Shown here: piece by piece, positions 43,787 through 52,386 of the stretch
Numbering within the stretch: the stretch's first letter is position 1
Layout of the letters: each line of letters starts with the position of its first letter
The notes under the pieces: generated by a model
The model's input: the letters and a program-made list of their open reading frames with translations, nothing else
The model's database searches: none
Told to the model about the DNA's origin: nothing
Position numbers and translations under genes: made by a program
Assembly: GCF_000805385.1 (NCBI RefSeq)
Contig: NZ_JTJW01000008.1
Span: forward strand, 620,001-684,000
Length of the DNA: 64,000 bases
DNA from: Mycolicibacterium setense
Lineage (GTDB): Bacteria > Actinomycetota > Actinomycetes > Mycobacteriales > Mycobacteriaceae
Direction of reading: 5' to 3'

Positions 43787-44434
43787 GTGCGAGACGAACT
43801 GGTATGGATCGACTGCGAGATGACCGGCCTGGACCTCAAGTCCGATCGCCTGATCGAGATTGCGGTTCTGGTTACCGACGCGGACCTGAACATCCTCGGT
43901 GACGGCCTGGACGTGGTCATACACACCGACGACGAGGCGCTGTCCTCCATGGTCGACGTGGTCAAACAGATGCACACCCGGTCCGGGCTGATCGAAGAAG
44001 TCCGAGCATCGACGGTCGATGTGGCCACCGCCGAAGAGATGGTGCTCGACTACATCCGCGGGCACGTCAAAACAGCCAAGGCCGCTCCCCTGGCAGGCAA
44101 CTCGATCGCCACCGATCGCGGCTTCATCGCCCGCGACATGGCCAAACTCGACGATTACCTGCACTATCGGATGATCGACGTCAGCTCGATCAAGGAGCTG
44201 TGCCGGCGCTGGTACCCCCGCATCTACTTCGGCCAGCCCGAGAAGGGGCTCGCGCACCGCGCCCTGGCGGACATCCACGAGTCGATCCGTGAGTTGAAGT
44301 ACTACCGCTCGACTGCGTTCGTCCCCCAGCCCGGGCCGTCTACCAGCGATATTGCCGCCATCGCGGCCGAGCTCGGCCCGCCGAACGGCGACGCGACCGA
44401 AACCGATTCGGCGGTACAGCACCCGAGCAGTTAG
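43787..44434 (+). CDS. orn: oligoribonuclease
   Basis: 215 residues from GTG 43787 (VRDELVWIDCEMTGLDLKSDRLIEIAVLVTD). DEDDh exonuclease residues are visible: D and E in IDCEM, D in SIATDRGFIARDM, and H/D in AHRALADIHESI. It degrades two- to five-nucleotide RNA, and in actinobacteria also cleaves pGpG. The strict match to Rv2511, followed directly by tRNA-His, confirms the assignment. ATG 43775 is an alternative start without family support. Confidence 0.95.
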   Translation: MRDELVWIDCEMTGLDLKSDRLIEIAVLVTDADLNILGDGLDVVIHTDDEALSSMVDVVKQMHTRSGLIEEVRASTVDVATAEEMVLDYIRGHVKTAKAAPLAGNSIATDRGFIARDMAKLDDYLHYRMIDVSSIKELCRRWYPRIYFGQPEKGLAHRALADIHESIRELKYYRSTAFVPQPGPSTSDIAAIAAELGPPNGDATETDSAVQHPSS

Positions 44435-44472
44435 TATCTACGAGCCGCATATGCCGAAAGGCGCGCGGCGAT

Positions 44473-44546
44473 GGTGGCTGTAGTTCAGTTGGTAGAGCAC
44501 CAGGTTGTGATCCTGGCTGTCGCGGGTTCGAGTCCCGTCAGCCACC
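44473..44546 (+). tRNA. hisT: tRNA-His (GTG)
   Basis: The acceptor stem GTGGCTG/CAGCCAC, D arm TAGTTCAGTTGGTAGAGCA, anticodon loop with GTG (CAGGTTGTGATCCTG) and T arm GCGGGTTCGAGTCCCGT form a full cloverleaf. An extra 5' G opposite the discriminator C is the tRNA-His hallmark. The 3' CCA is not encoded. Confidence 0.97.
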
Positions 44547-44555
44547 CCGATAGCG

Positions 44556-44587
44556 GGAACGCCGTCTGCGCAAGCAGACGGCGTTCC
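44556..44587 (+). terminator. terminator after tRNA-His
   Basis: GGAACGCCGTCTGC / GCAGACGGCGTTCC, a perfect 14-bp stem with a GCAA tetraloop, nine bases after the tRNA, followed by TCGTTTC. Confidence 0.85.
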
Positions 44588-44654
44588 TCGTTTCAGGCCG
44601 TCATACGCGCGCGACGTCCTGTTTCATTCACTGTTCGGACCCGCTGGGTGCGGC

Positions 44655-45281
44655 TCAGCCGGGATACTCGGTGGCGCCGAGGGCGACGTCGAAGTTCCCC
44701 AACCCATGACGGGCGAGACCCATGAGAACCAGGCCCGTTCCCTCCAGCCAGTGCGCCACGTTCAACCCGCCGACGTCCAACGGGCGCAGATCGAGACTCG
44801 CGACGAACTCCGCTACGCGCGCCTTGGCCTGCGCATCGTCGCCGGCGAAGAACACATCTGGCGTCCGGCCCTTCTCCAAGACATGACCGAAGACGGTGTT
44901 GAATGCCTTCACCACGCGGGCGCCGGCCGGGGCTGCCTTGGCGACTTCCTGTGCGATCGAGGTGTCATCGGGGATGGCGAGCCCGTCGGCCGCGGCGTTG
45001 AAGGGGTTGCTGATATCGACGATGACTTTGTCCGCCAAGGCGTTTCCGTACCCAATGACGACCGGAACGACATCGGCGTATCTCAGTGCCACGATGACGA
45101 TGTCCCCGGCCGGGACGGCGCCGAACTCTCCTGTCGTGACGCTGCTGCCGAGCGCTTTGGCCAGGTCGGCAGCCTTGGACGCGTCGCGGCCGATAATCTC
45201 AACGCTGTTGCCGCCCGCTACCGCCAGCGCGCCGATCGCGCGGGCCATGTTCCCGGTGCCGATGATGCTGATGTTGCCCAT
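44655..45281 (-). CDS. NADPH-dependent F420 reductase-like oxidoreductase
   Basis: 208 residues. N-terminal dinucleotide-binding motif ISIIGTGNMARAIGALAVAGGNSVEIIGRD, a middle VIVALRYADVV.VIGY, then VIVDISNPFN, ARVVKAFNTVFGHVL and the C-terminal VGGLNVAHWLEGTGLVLMGLA. This is the pattern of the Fno/pyrroline-carboxylate reductase-like 'NADPH-dependent F420 reductase' family; members vary in cofactor and substrate. It is last in a leftward unit with the SnoaL-like and SDR genes (69-nt gap), probably under the TetR at 46708. Confidence 0.8.
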   Translation of the reverse strand: MGNISIIGTGNMARAIGALAVAGGNSVEIIGRDASKAADLAKALGSSVTTGEFGAVPAGDIVIVALRYADVVPVVIGYGNALADKVIVDISNPFNAAADGLAIPDDTSIAQEVAKAAPAGARVVKAFNTVFGHVLEKGRTPDVFFAGDDAQAKARVAEFVASLDLRPLDVGGLNVAHWLEGTGLVLMGLARHGLGNFDVALGATEYPG

Positions 45282-45350
45282 AAGGGTCCCTGTTCTCGTT
45301 TGAATAAAGGTTTGACGCTTCTACCATGCGCGGATTTTTCTGTGCGCCAA

Positions 45351-45851
45351 TCAATCTGGTGGTGTGCTGATGAAACCGGGCCGTGCGCCCGGCGGGCACG
45401 ACCTTGGCCGGTACTCCCCGTTCGTGAGGAGCTTCCAGGGCTGCATACCGAGGAGACCGGCAAGGTGGCCCTGCATCTGGACGCCGGACGGCAGCGGACG
45501 CCACCAGATGGTCACCTCGGCGATCTTTCCGTCAGCGTCGAGCAGGATGTAGTCCATCCCGTTGACCACGGCGTCTTCGATCTGCAGCCGGAAGTACGCG
45601 GCGTGGTGCGTGTCGCCGCTGAGGACTTCTTTGTAGGTGAGGTCGGCCGCCACCGTGCCGACCGTCCGGATGGCTTGGAGGACTGCCTCGCGGCCGGTGA
45701 GTGGCTCATCGCCGAGCGGGCCGTACAGCACCACGTCCTTGGCGAGGATTCCGGCAAGAGCGGCTTTGTCTGCGCCGCCGTGCATGCAGTCGACAAAGGA
45801 CTCCACGGTGTTGCGGTGCGGGGCGAATGTAGTCACGTGGTCGTCGTTCAT
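45351..45851 (-). CDS. SnoaL/NTF2-like protein
   Basis: 166 residues starting MNDDHVTTFAPHRNTVESFVDCMHGGADKAALAGILAKDVVLYGP, the ketosteroid isomerase-like cone fold of the SnoaL group, with YFRLQIEDAVVNGMDYILLDADGKIAEVTIWWRPL as the core strands. The C-terminal 30 residues are an extension. The ATG overlaps the SDR stop (ATGA). Substrate unknown. A longer frame to 46334 is antisense-free but lies inside the SDR gene and is rejected. Confidence 0.8.
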   Translation of the reverse strand: MNDDHVTTFAPHRNTVESFVDCMHGGADKAALAGILAKDVVLYGPLGDEPLTGREAVLQAIRTVGTVAADLTYKEVLSGDTHHAAYFRLQIEDAVVNGMDYILLDADGKIAEVTIWWRPLPSGVQMQGHLAGLLGMQPWKLLTNGEYRPRSCPPGARPGFISTPPD

Positions 45852-46585
45852 CAGATCGCTGCGGTGCCGCCGTCGACCACCAACTCCATGCCGTTGACAT
45901 AGCTCGAGTCGTCCGAAGCGAGGAACAACGCGACCGACGCGATCTCCTCGGGGCGGCCCATCTTTCCCCGTGGGATCAGGGATTCGAACTGCGCCTTCGT
46001 CGCCTCGTCGAACAGCTCCTCCTGGATGGGAGTGGCAACCTGGCCGGGGGTCAGCACGTTGACCCGGATGTTCCGGTCCTTCAACTCGGATACCCACACC
46101 CGTGCGTAGGCGGGAAGGACGGCCTTGCTCGCCGCGTACACGCTCCACTCGGGGTAGCCCTTGAGCGACGCGTTCGACCCCGTCATGAAGATCGAGCCGC
46201 CGTCGTTGAACAACGGCAACGCCTTCTGCACCGTGAACAGCGTGCCGCGCGCGTTCAGCGAGAAGGTGGCATCGAAGTCGTCCTCGGTGATCTCGCCGAG
46301 CCTGCCCTGCTTGCCCATCCCGGAGCTGGCCCACAACACGTCGATCGCGCCTTTTTCCCGCTTGACGGTGTCGAACAAGCGATCCAGATCGTCGAGATCG
46401 GCGGAATCGCCCTGTACGCCCGTCACGTTCCGCCCGATCAGTTCGACGGCTTGGTCCAGCGCGTCCTTTCGTCGGCCCGAAATGAAAACGTGAGCTCCCT
46501 CCTCAACGAACAACTTGGCACCGGCCAGCGCCAGACCACTGGTCGCGCCGGTGATCACCGCGACCTTGCCATCGAGCTTTCCCAT
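45851..46585 (-). CDS. short-chain dehydrogenase/reductase
   Basis: 244 residues from MGKLDGKVAVITGATSGLALAGAKLFVEEGAHVFISGR, with GAGGAG upstream. The cofactor loop is TGATSGLA (the usual third Gly is replaced by Ala), then SSGM in place of NAG, catalytic Ser in MTGSNASLKG and YAASK, and C-terminal VNGMELVVDGGTAAI. It is typical of classical SDRs in TetR-controlled detoxification cassettes. An operator copy (46613-46628) lies 28 nt upstream. Confidence 0.87.
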   Translation of the reverse strand: MGKLDGKVAVITGATSGLALAGAKLFVEEGAHVFISGRRKDALDQAVELIGRNVTGVQGDSADLDDLDRLFDTVKREKGAIDVLWASSGMGKQGRLGEITEDDFDATFSLNARGTLFTVQKALPLFNDGGSIFMTGSNASLKGYPEWSVYAASKAVLPAYARVWVSELKDRNIRVNVLTPGQVATPIQEELFDEATKAQFESLIPRGKMGRPEEIASVALFLASDDSSYVNGMELVVDGGTAAI

Positions 46586-46612
46586 GGTCACTCCTCGTCG
46601 ACTTGTCGATGT

Positions 46613-46628
46613 TATGTACACCGATCTG
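46613..46628. promoter_or_regulatory. TetR operator candidate, copy A
   Basis: TATGTACACCGATCTG, identical to copy B at 46667-46682. It lies 28 nt upstream of the SDR start. In this copy the following bases (ATTAC) depart from the inverted-repeat form seen in copy B. Confidence 0.6.
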
Positions 46629-46666
46629 ATTACTTAACGTATCGGACGGCTGGGCGCATCGCAAGC

Positions 46667-46682
46667 TATGTACACCGATCTG
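46667..46682. promoter_or_regulatory. TetR operator candidate, copy B
   Basis: TATGTACACCGATCTG followed by TACC, giving GTACA-N6-TGTAC inverted ends. It lies about 25 nt upstream of the tetR start. Two copies 54 bp apart on the same strand, one before each divergent gene, suggest joint repression. Confidence 0.65.
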
Positions 46683-46707
46683 TACCAAACTGGGCTACTC
46701 TGGATGC

Positions 46708-47283
46708 ATGACGGAGTTGGAGAAGGGGCCGCGCGGCTTGCGCCGCGGCAGGGGCGCGCGCGAGCGCATCCTCGGCGCTTCACGACGACTGTTCCGCGAT
46801 CAGGGCATCAACAGCACCGGCCTGGATCAGCTCTGCGCCGAGGCGCAGGTGTCCAAACGCACGTTCTACCAACACTTCTCCAGCAAGGACGAGCTGATCG
46901 CCGAACACCTACGCCGATTCGATCCCGACGTCCTGCCCGAAGTCTTCGACCGCACCGACCTCACGCCCCGCGAGCGGCTCCTCACCGTCTTCGACATTCA
47001 CGGGCCGCTGTGCCCGTTCATCGCGGCGGCCGTCGAACTGCACGACGCGGACCACCCGGCGCGCGTACACGCCCGCGACTACAAGCAAGCCTTTGCCGCG
47101 CGGCTCACCGAGACCGCGCGGGAGGCCGGCGCCACCGACCCCGAACAACTCGGCGAACAACTGGCGCTGCTCCTCGATGGCGCCTCGGCCCGCAACAGAG
47201 TCCTCAACACCGAAACTTTCGCCACTGCCGCCGCCATCGCAGCCGTCCTCATCGACAACGCCATCCCCATCCATCGGCCGTGA
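46708..47283 (+). CDS. TetR-family regulator
   Basis: 191 residues. HTH region ARERILGASRRLFRDQGINSTGLDQLCAEAQVSKRTFYQHFSSKDELIAEHLRRF; the C-terminal part (PFIAAAVELHDADHPARVHARDYKQAFAARLTETAREAG) resembles the TetR_C family of drug-responsive repressors. It is divergent from the SDR-SnoaL-Fno cassette and shares its operators. Confidence 0.9.
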   Translation: MTELEKGPRGLRRGRGARERILGASRRLFRDQGINSTGLDQLCAEAQVSKRTFYQHFSSKDELIAEHLRRFDPDVLPEVFDRTDLTPRERLLTVFDIHGPLCPFIAAAVELHDADHPARVHARDYKQAFAARLTETAREAGATDPEQLGEQLALLLDGASARNRVLNTETFATAAAIAAVLIDNAIPIHRP

Positions 47284-47327
47284 GGATTTCAGCTCCATCC
47301 AAGCCCTCAGGTGAGGATCTACTCCGC

Positions 47328-48830
47328 TCAGGTCTTCGAGTCCGGCTCCCAGGTTGACGGCAACATCGGCACCGTCGGGCCATCACCGAAACCGGCGCCG
47401 CGCAACGTCGTCAGTCCCCCCGTTGCCGCGTCCGCCTTGTCGCGCACACCGGAAAAGCCCAGCGGTCCCGCGCCCCGGTCCGACGCTGTCGGCACCGAAT
47501 CCGGTGCGGAGCCTGATTGCGGATCAGCTTCGAGGTCCATGTACTCGTTGCCATGGCCTCTGTCTCGCATCCCGGCGCGGCGACGTCGGCGGGCCCGTGC
47601 CTCGCGGACTTGTTCTCCGGCTCCGGCTACCGCGAGATCGGGCGCCGAGGCATTCTTCTTGGCGGTGGCAGTCGCGTTGGTCCGTGCCGCGGCGGGAACA
47701 ACGACGCCAGGAGCGCCGATCAGATACGGCGGGAAGAATCCCGGACCGCCACCGGGGGCGGCCGATGGCCCTGGACCCGAAGCGACGGTTGCGGTCGCTG
47801 ACGCCCCGGTCGACGGGACCGTTGGGGCCGACGGGGCAGTCGGAGCCGGTGGGCCAGCGGACGCCGTCGATGTACCCCCGGCCGCCGGCCAGGACTCGGG
47901 TTCGGCGCCGGCCGGGATCTCGGCGATACCGGGTACGGCCGGTTGGATCGCGGCCAGGCCCGCGATCGCCCACCCCAGGTTGGCCGTCACGATGCCCAGG
48001 GCCGGCTGAATCAGGGCCGGGGATAACTGGACAACGACCTGCAGCAACTGCGCCGCGTGAAAAGCCATGTCTGCCAATACCATCGGCAGGTTGGTCAACA
48101 ACGCAGCCGGGTCATTCAGCAGGTTGTCGATCAGGAGATGAATGTTCTCGATCTGCTCGTGGCCGACCTCCAACCACCACCGGGGGTCGAGTGGGCTCAG
48201 GTCTCCGTGTCCATGGTCGTCGTCATGGCCATGGTCGTGATCGCCATGGTCGTGATCGCCGTGGTCGTGATCCTCATGGTCGTGATCGTGCTCGCTGTGC
48301 AGAATCCTCGGTGCCGCCGGAGTGGACGGGGCGGACGCTACCGCAACGTCTGACACGCCTTGATAGCCCTCCATCGTGACGGCGGCCAGGATCCACATCC
48401 GCACATAATCAGCCTCGTTCAGCGCGATCGGAATGGTGTTGATGCCAAAGAAATTGGTAGACAACAAGATTGCGTTCCTGGCATGGTTGGCGGCCAGCTC
48501 TGCCAGGGTGGGCATCGCCGCCAGGGCCGTGGCGTACGCGGCCGCCGCGGTTTCATGCCGGGCAGCGATCTCCGCGCTGTCGGCGCTGGCCCGATACAGC
48601 CATGCCAGGTACGAAAGATGGGCGGCGACGTACCTTTCGGCACTCGGGCCCTGCCACGCGCCCGCCTGGACCCCACCGAGCACCATGGCGAGTTCTCCTG
48701 CCACCGCGGCATATTCGATGCTCAACGATGACCACGCTCCGGCAGCGGTCAGCAGCGGGCCCGGACCGGGGCCGCCGGTCAACAACGCGGAATGCACCTC
48801 AGGCGGCGAGGCCATCCATACCGCGACCAT
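47328..48830 (-). CDS. PPE-PPW protein with a His/Asp-rich metal-binding tract
   Basis: 500 residues, ATG with GGGAGGG upstream. The PPE domain (ASPPEVHSALLTGGPGPGPLL, SWQ-type region AWQGPSAERYVAAHLSYLAWL) is a close paralogue of the PPE1-like protein at 15586-17061, and both end in the GFSG and PMLP(S/A)xW signature of the PPW subgroup. Between residues about 188 and 220 lies a tract of His, Asp, Glu and Gly with at least 14 His (pattern HDHDHEDHDHGDHDHG), absent from the paralogue. Such tracts bind Zn(II) or Ni(II). A Zur-like box lies upstream. A role in zinc uptake at the cell surface is inferred. Confidence 0.9.
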   Translation of the reverse strand: MVAVWMASPPEVHSALLTGGPGPGPLLTAAGAWSSLSIEYAAVAGELAMVLGGVQAGAWQGPSAERYVAAHLSYLAWLYRASADSAEIAARHETAAAAYATALAAMPTLAELAANHARNAILLSTNFFGINTIPIALNEADYVRMWILAAVTMEGYQGVSDVAVASAPSTPAAPRILHSEHDHDHEDHDHGDHDHGDHDHGHDDDHGHGDLSPLDPRWWLEVGHEQIENIHLLIDNLLNDPAALLTNLPMVLADMAFHAAQLLQVVVQLSPALIQPALGIVTANLGWAIAGLAAIQPAVPGIAEIPAGAEPESWPAAGGTSTASAGPPAPTAPSAPTVPSTGASATATVASGPGPSAAPGGGPGFFPPYLIGAPGVVVPAAARTNATATAKKNASAPDLAVAGAGEQVREARARRRRRAGMRDRGHGNEYMDLEADPQSGSAPDSVPTASDRGAGPLGFSGVRDKADAATGGLTTLRGAGFGDGPTVPMLPSTWEPDSKT

Positions 48831-48881
48831 GCGAAACCCTCCCTGTAGACCGTCTACCTGAAGGGTCCAAGCTATTGAATA

Positions 48882-48896
48882 TGATTGTCATTATCA
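48882..48896 (-). promoter_or_regulatory. Zur-like box upstream of His-rich PPE gene
   Basis: On the minus strand TGATAATGACAATCA, an imperfect 7-1-7 inverted repeat within an AT-rich stretch. It matches 11 of 15 positions of the TGAAAATGATTTTCA type that I recall for mycobacterial Zur operators, and lies 52 nt upstream of the PPE start. The consensus is from memory. Confidence 0.6.
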
Positions 48897-49064
48897 ATGA
48901 ATCATTGGCAACTCATAGAAAGGCCGTCCGGAAGCAGCTCCAGGTTCCGCGGCATCGCCACAGCACCGTACCGAGAGCAGCGAGGTACGCCATGGGTCGC
49001 TAAATGTCTTGTGGCCGAACAGTCCTCACGGCCTGGGAGGTGTCGCGGCGGCGGGATTCACCGG

Positions 49065-49095
49065 CCGCGGAATTGACTCGCGGACTATTCCGCGG
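49065..49095. terminator. hairpin at the 3' end of the SDR gene
   Basis: CCGCGGAAT (49065-49073) and ATTCCGCGG (49087-49095) form a perfect 9-bp stem with a 13-nt loop; the SDR stop codon (49085-49087) is at its edge. The 250 bp between the two leftward genes hold this, the Zur-like box and no convincing gene. Confidence 0.5.
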
Positions 49096-49855
49096 AGTTG
49101 GCCCGCCGCTTGATCCGCGGTGCCAGTTGCACGATCTCGGGCACCACGGTCGGATTCTCGTAAGCCGTGGTCACCAGCGACACCAGGGTGTTGGCGACGT
49201 CGCGCAAGGCCGACATCCGGGCCGGCAACGCCCCCTGGGCCACCCACGTCTTGAGCAGCTGGTCCAGCAGGTCGCGGTCGGCGCCGCGCAAGATCTCGGT
49301 GTCGTCGGTCGGGCCGATGCCCACCCGGATCAGCGACAGCTCCGGATGCTCGCTGCGCCAGGAATGCAGGATCTCATCGAGGGCGGCCTTGCTCGCGCTG
49401 TAGGCCGCCACCCCGGCCCGCGGACGGCCCACGTCATGGCTGGACGCGACCAGGATCACGCCGTTCTCGGACAGCCGCGGAACCGCCGCCCGCAGCACGT
49501 TGTTGGCACCGACCGTGTTGACGCTGAATGCGTGCAGCCAGGTGGCCACATCGGTGTCCTCGATATGGGCGAAGGGAATCACTGTGCTGGTGAACACGAC
49601 CGCATCCAGACCGCCCAGCGCATCGGCCGCGTCGTTGACGACTTGGTTGATGACGGCGAAGTCCTCGACGTCGAGTTCAAAGGCGTATCCGCCGGTGGCC
49701 TCGGCCAGGGAATTCAGCAGATCGATGCGGCGGGCGGCCACGGCGACCTTGGCGCCGCGCTCAGTGGCACCGACCGCAACAGCGTGGCCGATACCCGACG
49801 AGGCACCGACGACGAGGAGACGCAGTCCGGCTGCATCGGCTCGCTGACCGCTCAT
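49085..49855 (-). CDS. short-chain dehydrogenase/reductase
   Basis: 256 residues, ATG with GGAGG about ten nt upstream. Rossmann motif LLVVGASSGIGHAVAVGATERGAKVAVAARR, FTST in place of NAG, catalytic SSHDVGRPRAGVAAYSASKAAL (Ser and Tyr-x-x-x-Lys). The substrate is not clear. It stands alone, divergent from the DUF899 gene. Confidence 0.88.
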   Translation of the reverse strand: MSGQRADAAGLRLLVVGASSGIGHAVAVGATERGAKVAVAARRIDLLNSLAEATGGYAFELDVEDFAVINQVVNDAADALGGLDAVVFTSTVIPFAHIEDTDVATWLHAFSVNTVGANNVLRAAVPRLSENGVILVASSHDVGRPRAGVAAYSASKAALDEILHSWRSEHPELSLIRVGIGPTDDTEILRGADRDLLDQLLKTWVAQGALPARMSALRDVANTLVSLVTTAYENPTVVPEIVQLAPRIKRRANSAE

Positions 49856-49996
49856 TCTCGATCAACCTCCATGGCTCATCTCAAGGTGTTAGGTCACCCT
49901 TCGCTCGTCGGACATTACCGCGTGCGATGAGTTCCGGCCGCGCGGTGGGTCCACTTAAGAGAACGAGATTCTCCGCACAGCAGTCAGGAGCACTTC

Positions 49997-50683
49997 ATGA
50001 CAACAGGAAAACCTCCGATAGTCGACCAGCAGACCTGGCGCAGCAAGCTCGACGACCTACGGCGGCGCGAGAAGGCCGCCACCCGCGAGCTGGACGCGAT
50101 CGCCGCAGAACGGCGGCGACTGCCGATGGTCGAGCTGCCGGAGTACACGCTCATGAGTGGCGATGGCCCGGTGCGCCTGGCCGACGTTTTCGGCGGAAAA
50201 ACCCAGCTGATCACCTACCACCACATGTGGACCGACGGGGCCGAATGGCAGTGCGGTGGCTGCACGGGTTTCACGTCGCAGTTCACGCGGCTCGACTTCC
50301 TCGACAACTACGACGCCCGCTTCGTCATCGTCACCAACGGACCGATCGAGGAAGCGCTGGCCTACCGCGACAAGGTGGGCAACAAGATGGACTGGTACTC
50401 GTCGTCGGACAGCTCGTTCGGCACCGACGTCGGCGCCGCGCCCGGCGACGGCTTCGCGGTCAACGTGTTCTTCCGTGACGGCGATTCCGTCTACCGCACC
50501 TGGCATACCGACGGCCGTGGCACCGAACAACTCAGCCACTCCTTCGCGCTGATCGACCTGCTGCCGTACGGACGCCAGGAGGAATGGCTCGATTCGCCTG
50601 AAGGCTGGCCGTCGCACCCCACATACTCCGGCTGGCTGGACAGCCCGGACATTGCCCGCCTATACGGAAAGGACCCCCGATGA
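49997..50683 (+). CDS. DUF899 family thioredoxin-like protein
   Basis: 228 residues, ATG 49997. QQTWRSKLDDLRRREKAATRELDAIAAERRRLPMV is the usual N-terminal helix of DUF899 (AhpC/TSA-like fold). The Trx-like core has QCGGCTGF, giving a CxxC pair, then SSDSSFGTDVG. Function is not well established. It overlaps the next gene by 4 nt (ATGA), so both are made together. Confidence 0.87.
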   Translation: MTTGKPPIVDQQTWRSKLDDLRRREKAATRELDAIAAERRRLPMVELPEYTLMSGDGPVRLADVFGGKTQLITYHHMWTDGAEWQCGGCTGFTSQFTRLDFLDNYDARFVIVTNGPIEEALAYRDKVGNKMDWYSSSDSSFGTDVGAAPGDGFAVNVFFRDGDSVYRTWHTDGRGTEQLSHSFALIDLLPYGRQEEWLDSPEGWPSHPTYSGWLDSPDIARLYGKDPR

Positions 50684-51159
50684 CCACATCAACCGACCAG
50701 GAACGCTACGTCGTCACCCGCACCATCTCTGCGTCTCCGGCCGAGGTGTTCGCCGTCCTGGCCGACCCGGCCCGGCACTGCGACACCGAACCCAGCGACT
50801 GGGTGCGCGACGCGATCGATCCCACACCGATCACCGGTGCCGGCCAGATCTTCGCAATCAACATGTTCCTGCCGGCGGCCGGCGGCCACTATGTCATGCA
50901 CAACCTGGTCACCGAGTTCGACAAAGACCGGACCATCGCCTGGGTGCCCGGTCAGCTCGATGAGGCCGGACACCATGCACCGGGCGGATGGAGCTGGCGC
51001 TACGACCTGACCCCCAACGGCGAGCAGACCGACGTGACGATCACCTATGACTGGACCGATACCCCGCAGAGCTTCCGCGACCAGGTCGGCGGGATGCCTC
51101 CGTTCGGCACTGATTACATCGCTGAATCGCTTGCGGCACTGGATCGCTCGGTGAAGTAA
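50680..51159 (+). CDS. SRPBCC-family protein (START/AHSA1-like)
   Basis: 159 residues: VTRTISASPAEVFAVLADPARHCDTE at the N-terminus, then a curved sheet ending TDVTITYDWTDTPQSFRDQ and a C-terminal helix. The fold binds hydrophobic ligands. It pairs with the DUF899 gene, a combination often seen in actinobacteria. Ligand unknown. Confidence 0.87.
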   Translation: MTTSTDQERYVVTRTISASPAEVFAVLADPARHCDTEPSDWVRDAIDPTPITGAGQIFAINMFLPAAGGHYVMHNLVTEFDKDRTIAWVPGQLDEAGHHAPGGWSWRYDLTPNGEQTDVTITYDWTDTPQSFRDQVGGMPPFGTDYIAESLAALDRSVK

Positions 51160-51165
51160 CGGATA

Positions 51166-52386
51166 TCAGGTGCTGGCGTTGCCGGTGCGCCACTGCTCCC
51201 AGGGGATGTTCCAGTCCCCCAGGCCTTCGGTGCCCGGCAGCACCGCCCCCACGGTGTTGACCACCTCGACGATGTCGCCGCGCTTGGTGTTCTCGTAGAA
51301 CCAGCGGGCATTGGCCGTGCTGACGTTGAGGCAACCGTGGCTGACGTTGCTGTAGCCCTGGCTACCGACCGACCACGGGGCCCCGTGTACATAGATGCCG
51401 CTGTAGGACATCTGGGTCGCGAAGTCGACTTCGGTGCGATAACCGTTGGGCGAGTTGACAGGTACGCCGTAGGTCGACGAATCCATCACCAGATGGTCGA
51501 ACCGTTCACCGATGATGTACACGCCGTTGTTGGTCGGAGAACTGTTCTTGCCCATCGAGATCGGCATCGCCTTGACGACCTCGCCATTGCGCCGGACGGT
51601 CAGCGTCTTGGTGGTGTCGTCGGCGGACGCGATCACCTCATCGCCGATTGTGAAGTGGGTTGTGACGTTGCCCTGGCCGAACAAGCCGTCACCCAACTCG
51701 ACACCGTAGGTGTTGACGGTCACGTCCACCGAGGTGCCGGGCTTCCAGTATTTGGCTGGGCGCCAACGCACCTCGCGATTGTTGAGCCAGTAGAAGGCGC
51801 CTTCGACGGATGGAGTGGTCTTGACCGTGATGGCCCGTTGAGCCGCCACACGATCGGTGATGTTCTCGTCGAAGCGGACGGCGATGGGCTGACCGACCCC
51901 GACCACTTCCCCGTCGTTGGGCAGGACGTAGGGCATGGTCAGGTTTGCCGGCGAGTGCGTCTCGAACCGCAGGCGGCGGTTGGCCACACCACCGAGCCCC
52001 AGCGACTGCGCGTTGAGCGTGTACTGCTCGTTGTAGTCGAGTGGGTCGGTGCTCGACCAGGTCAGCCCGTCGGCACTGAACTTTCCTGCGACGCTGACGC
52101 CGTCTTCGTTGGTCATGGTGACACCGCCGAGCACACCGTTCTCTGAGCTCACCGTGACTGGTGCGTCGACGGTCACCCCCACCGCGCCGTCGGTCACCGA
52201 TGCGTTGACCCTGGGCACCAGCAGGTCGCCGTAAGGGGTGCCCTTGTCGGTGATCACCGGCGGCGGCCCCTGCGTCTCCTGGCCTGTGCACGCCGTCAGG
52301 CCCAACATCATCGCGGGCACCATGGCAACCATGGCTCGCCGCATGACATCCCGATACGGACGGGTCACCGTATGGGCCTGCCCCAT
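51166..52386 (-). CDS. ldtB: L,D-transpeptidase LdtMt2-like lipoprotein (Rv2518c)
   Basis: 406 residues from MGQAHTVTRPYRD. The lipoprotein signal ends at LGLTAC. Two Ig-like domains (about 50-245) are followed by the YkuD catalytic domain with YIVHG-type GIYVHGAPWSVGSQGYSNVSHGCLNVS (catalytic Cys in SHGCLN) and a C-terminal cap with WNIPWEQWR. It makes 3-3 cross-links in peptidoglycan and is a target of carbapenems. The start is chosen as the first ATG giving a proper signal peptide; the frame upstream is low quality. Confidence 0.95.
   Translation of the reverse strand: MGQAHTVTRPYRDVMRRAMVAMVPAMMLGLTACTGQETQGPPPVITDKGTPYGDLLVPRVNASVTDGAVGVTVDAPVTVSSENGVLGGVTMTNEDGVSVAGKFSADGLTWSSTDPLDYNEQYTLNAQSLGLGGVANRRLRFETHSPANLTMPYVLPNDGEVVGVGQPIAVRFDENITDRVAAQRAITVKTTPSVEGAFYWLNNREVRWRPAKYWKPGTSVDVTVNTYGVELGDGLFGQGNVTTHFTIGDEVIASADDTTKTLTVRRNGEVVKAMPISMGKNSSPTNNGVYIIGERFDHLVMDSSTYGVPVNSPNGYRTEVDFATQMSYSGIYVHGAPWSVGSQGYSNVSHGCLNVSTANARWFYENTKRGDIVEVVNTVGAVLPGTEGLGDWNIPWEQWRTGNAST

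Noticed and set aside
43670..44422. N-terminal extension of the HerA-like ATPase
   Set aside because: It is antisense to orn; a good ribosome binding site and the family N-terminus are at 43669.
45852..46334. N-terminal extension of the SnoaL-like protein
   Set aside because: It lies in a shifted frame of the SDR gene; the ATGA overlap at 45851 gives the natural start.
48057..48353. Rightward ORF with many Val and Met opposite the His tract
   Set aside because: It is the complement of the His/Asp codons of the PPE gene and has no other support.
48880..49003. A 40-codon ORF starting in the Zur-like box
   Set aside because: It has no ribosome binding site, overlaps the operator and shows no recognisable similarity.
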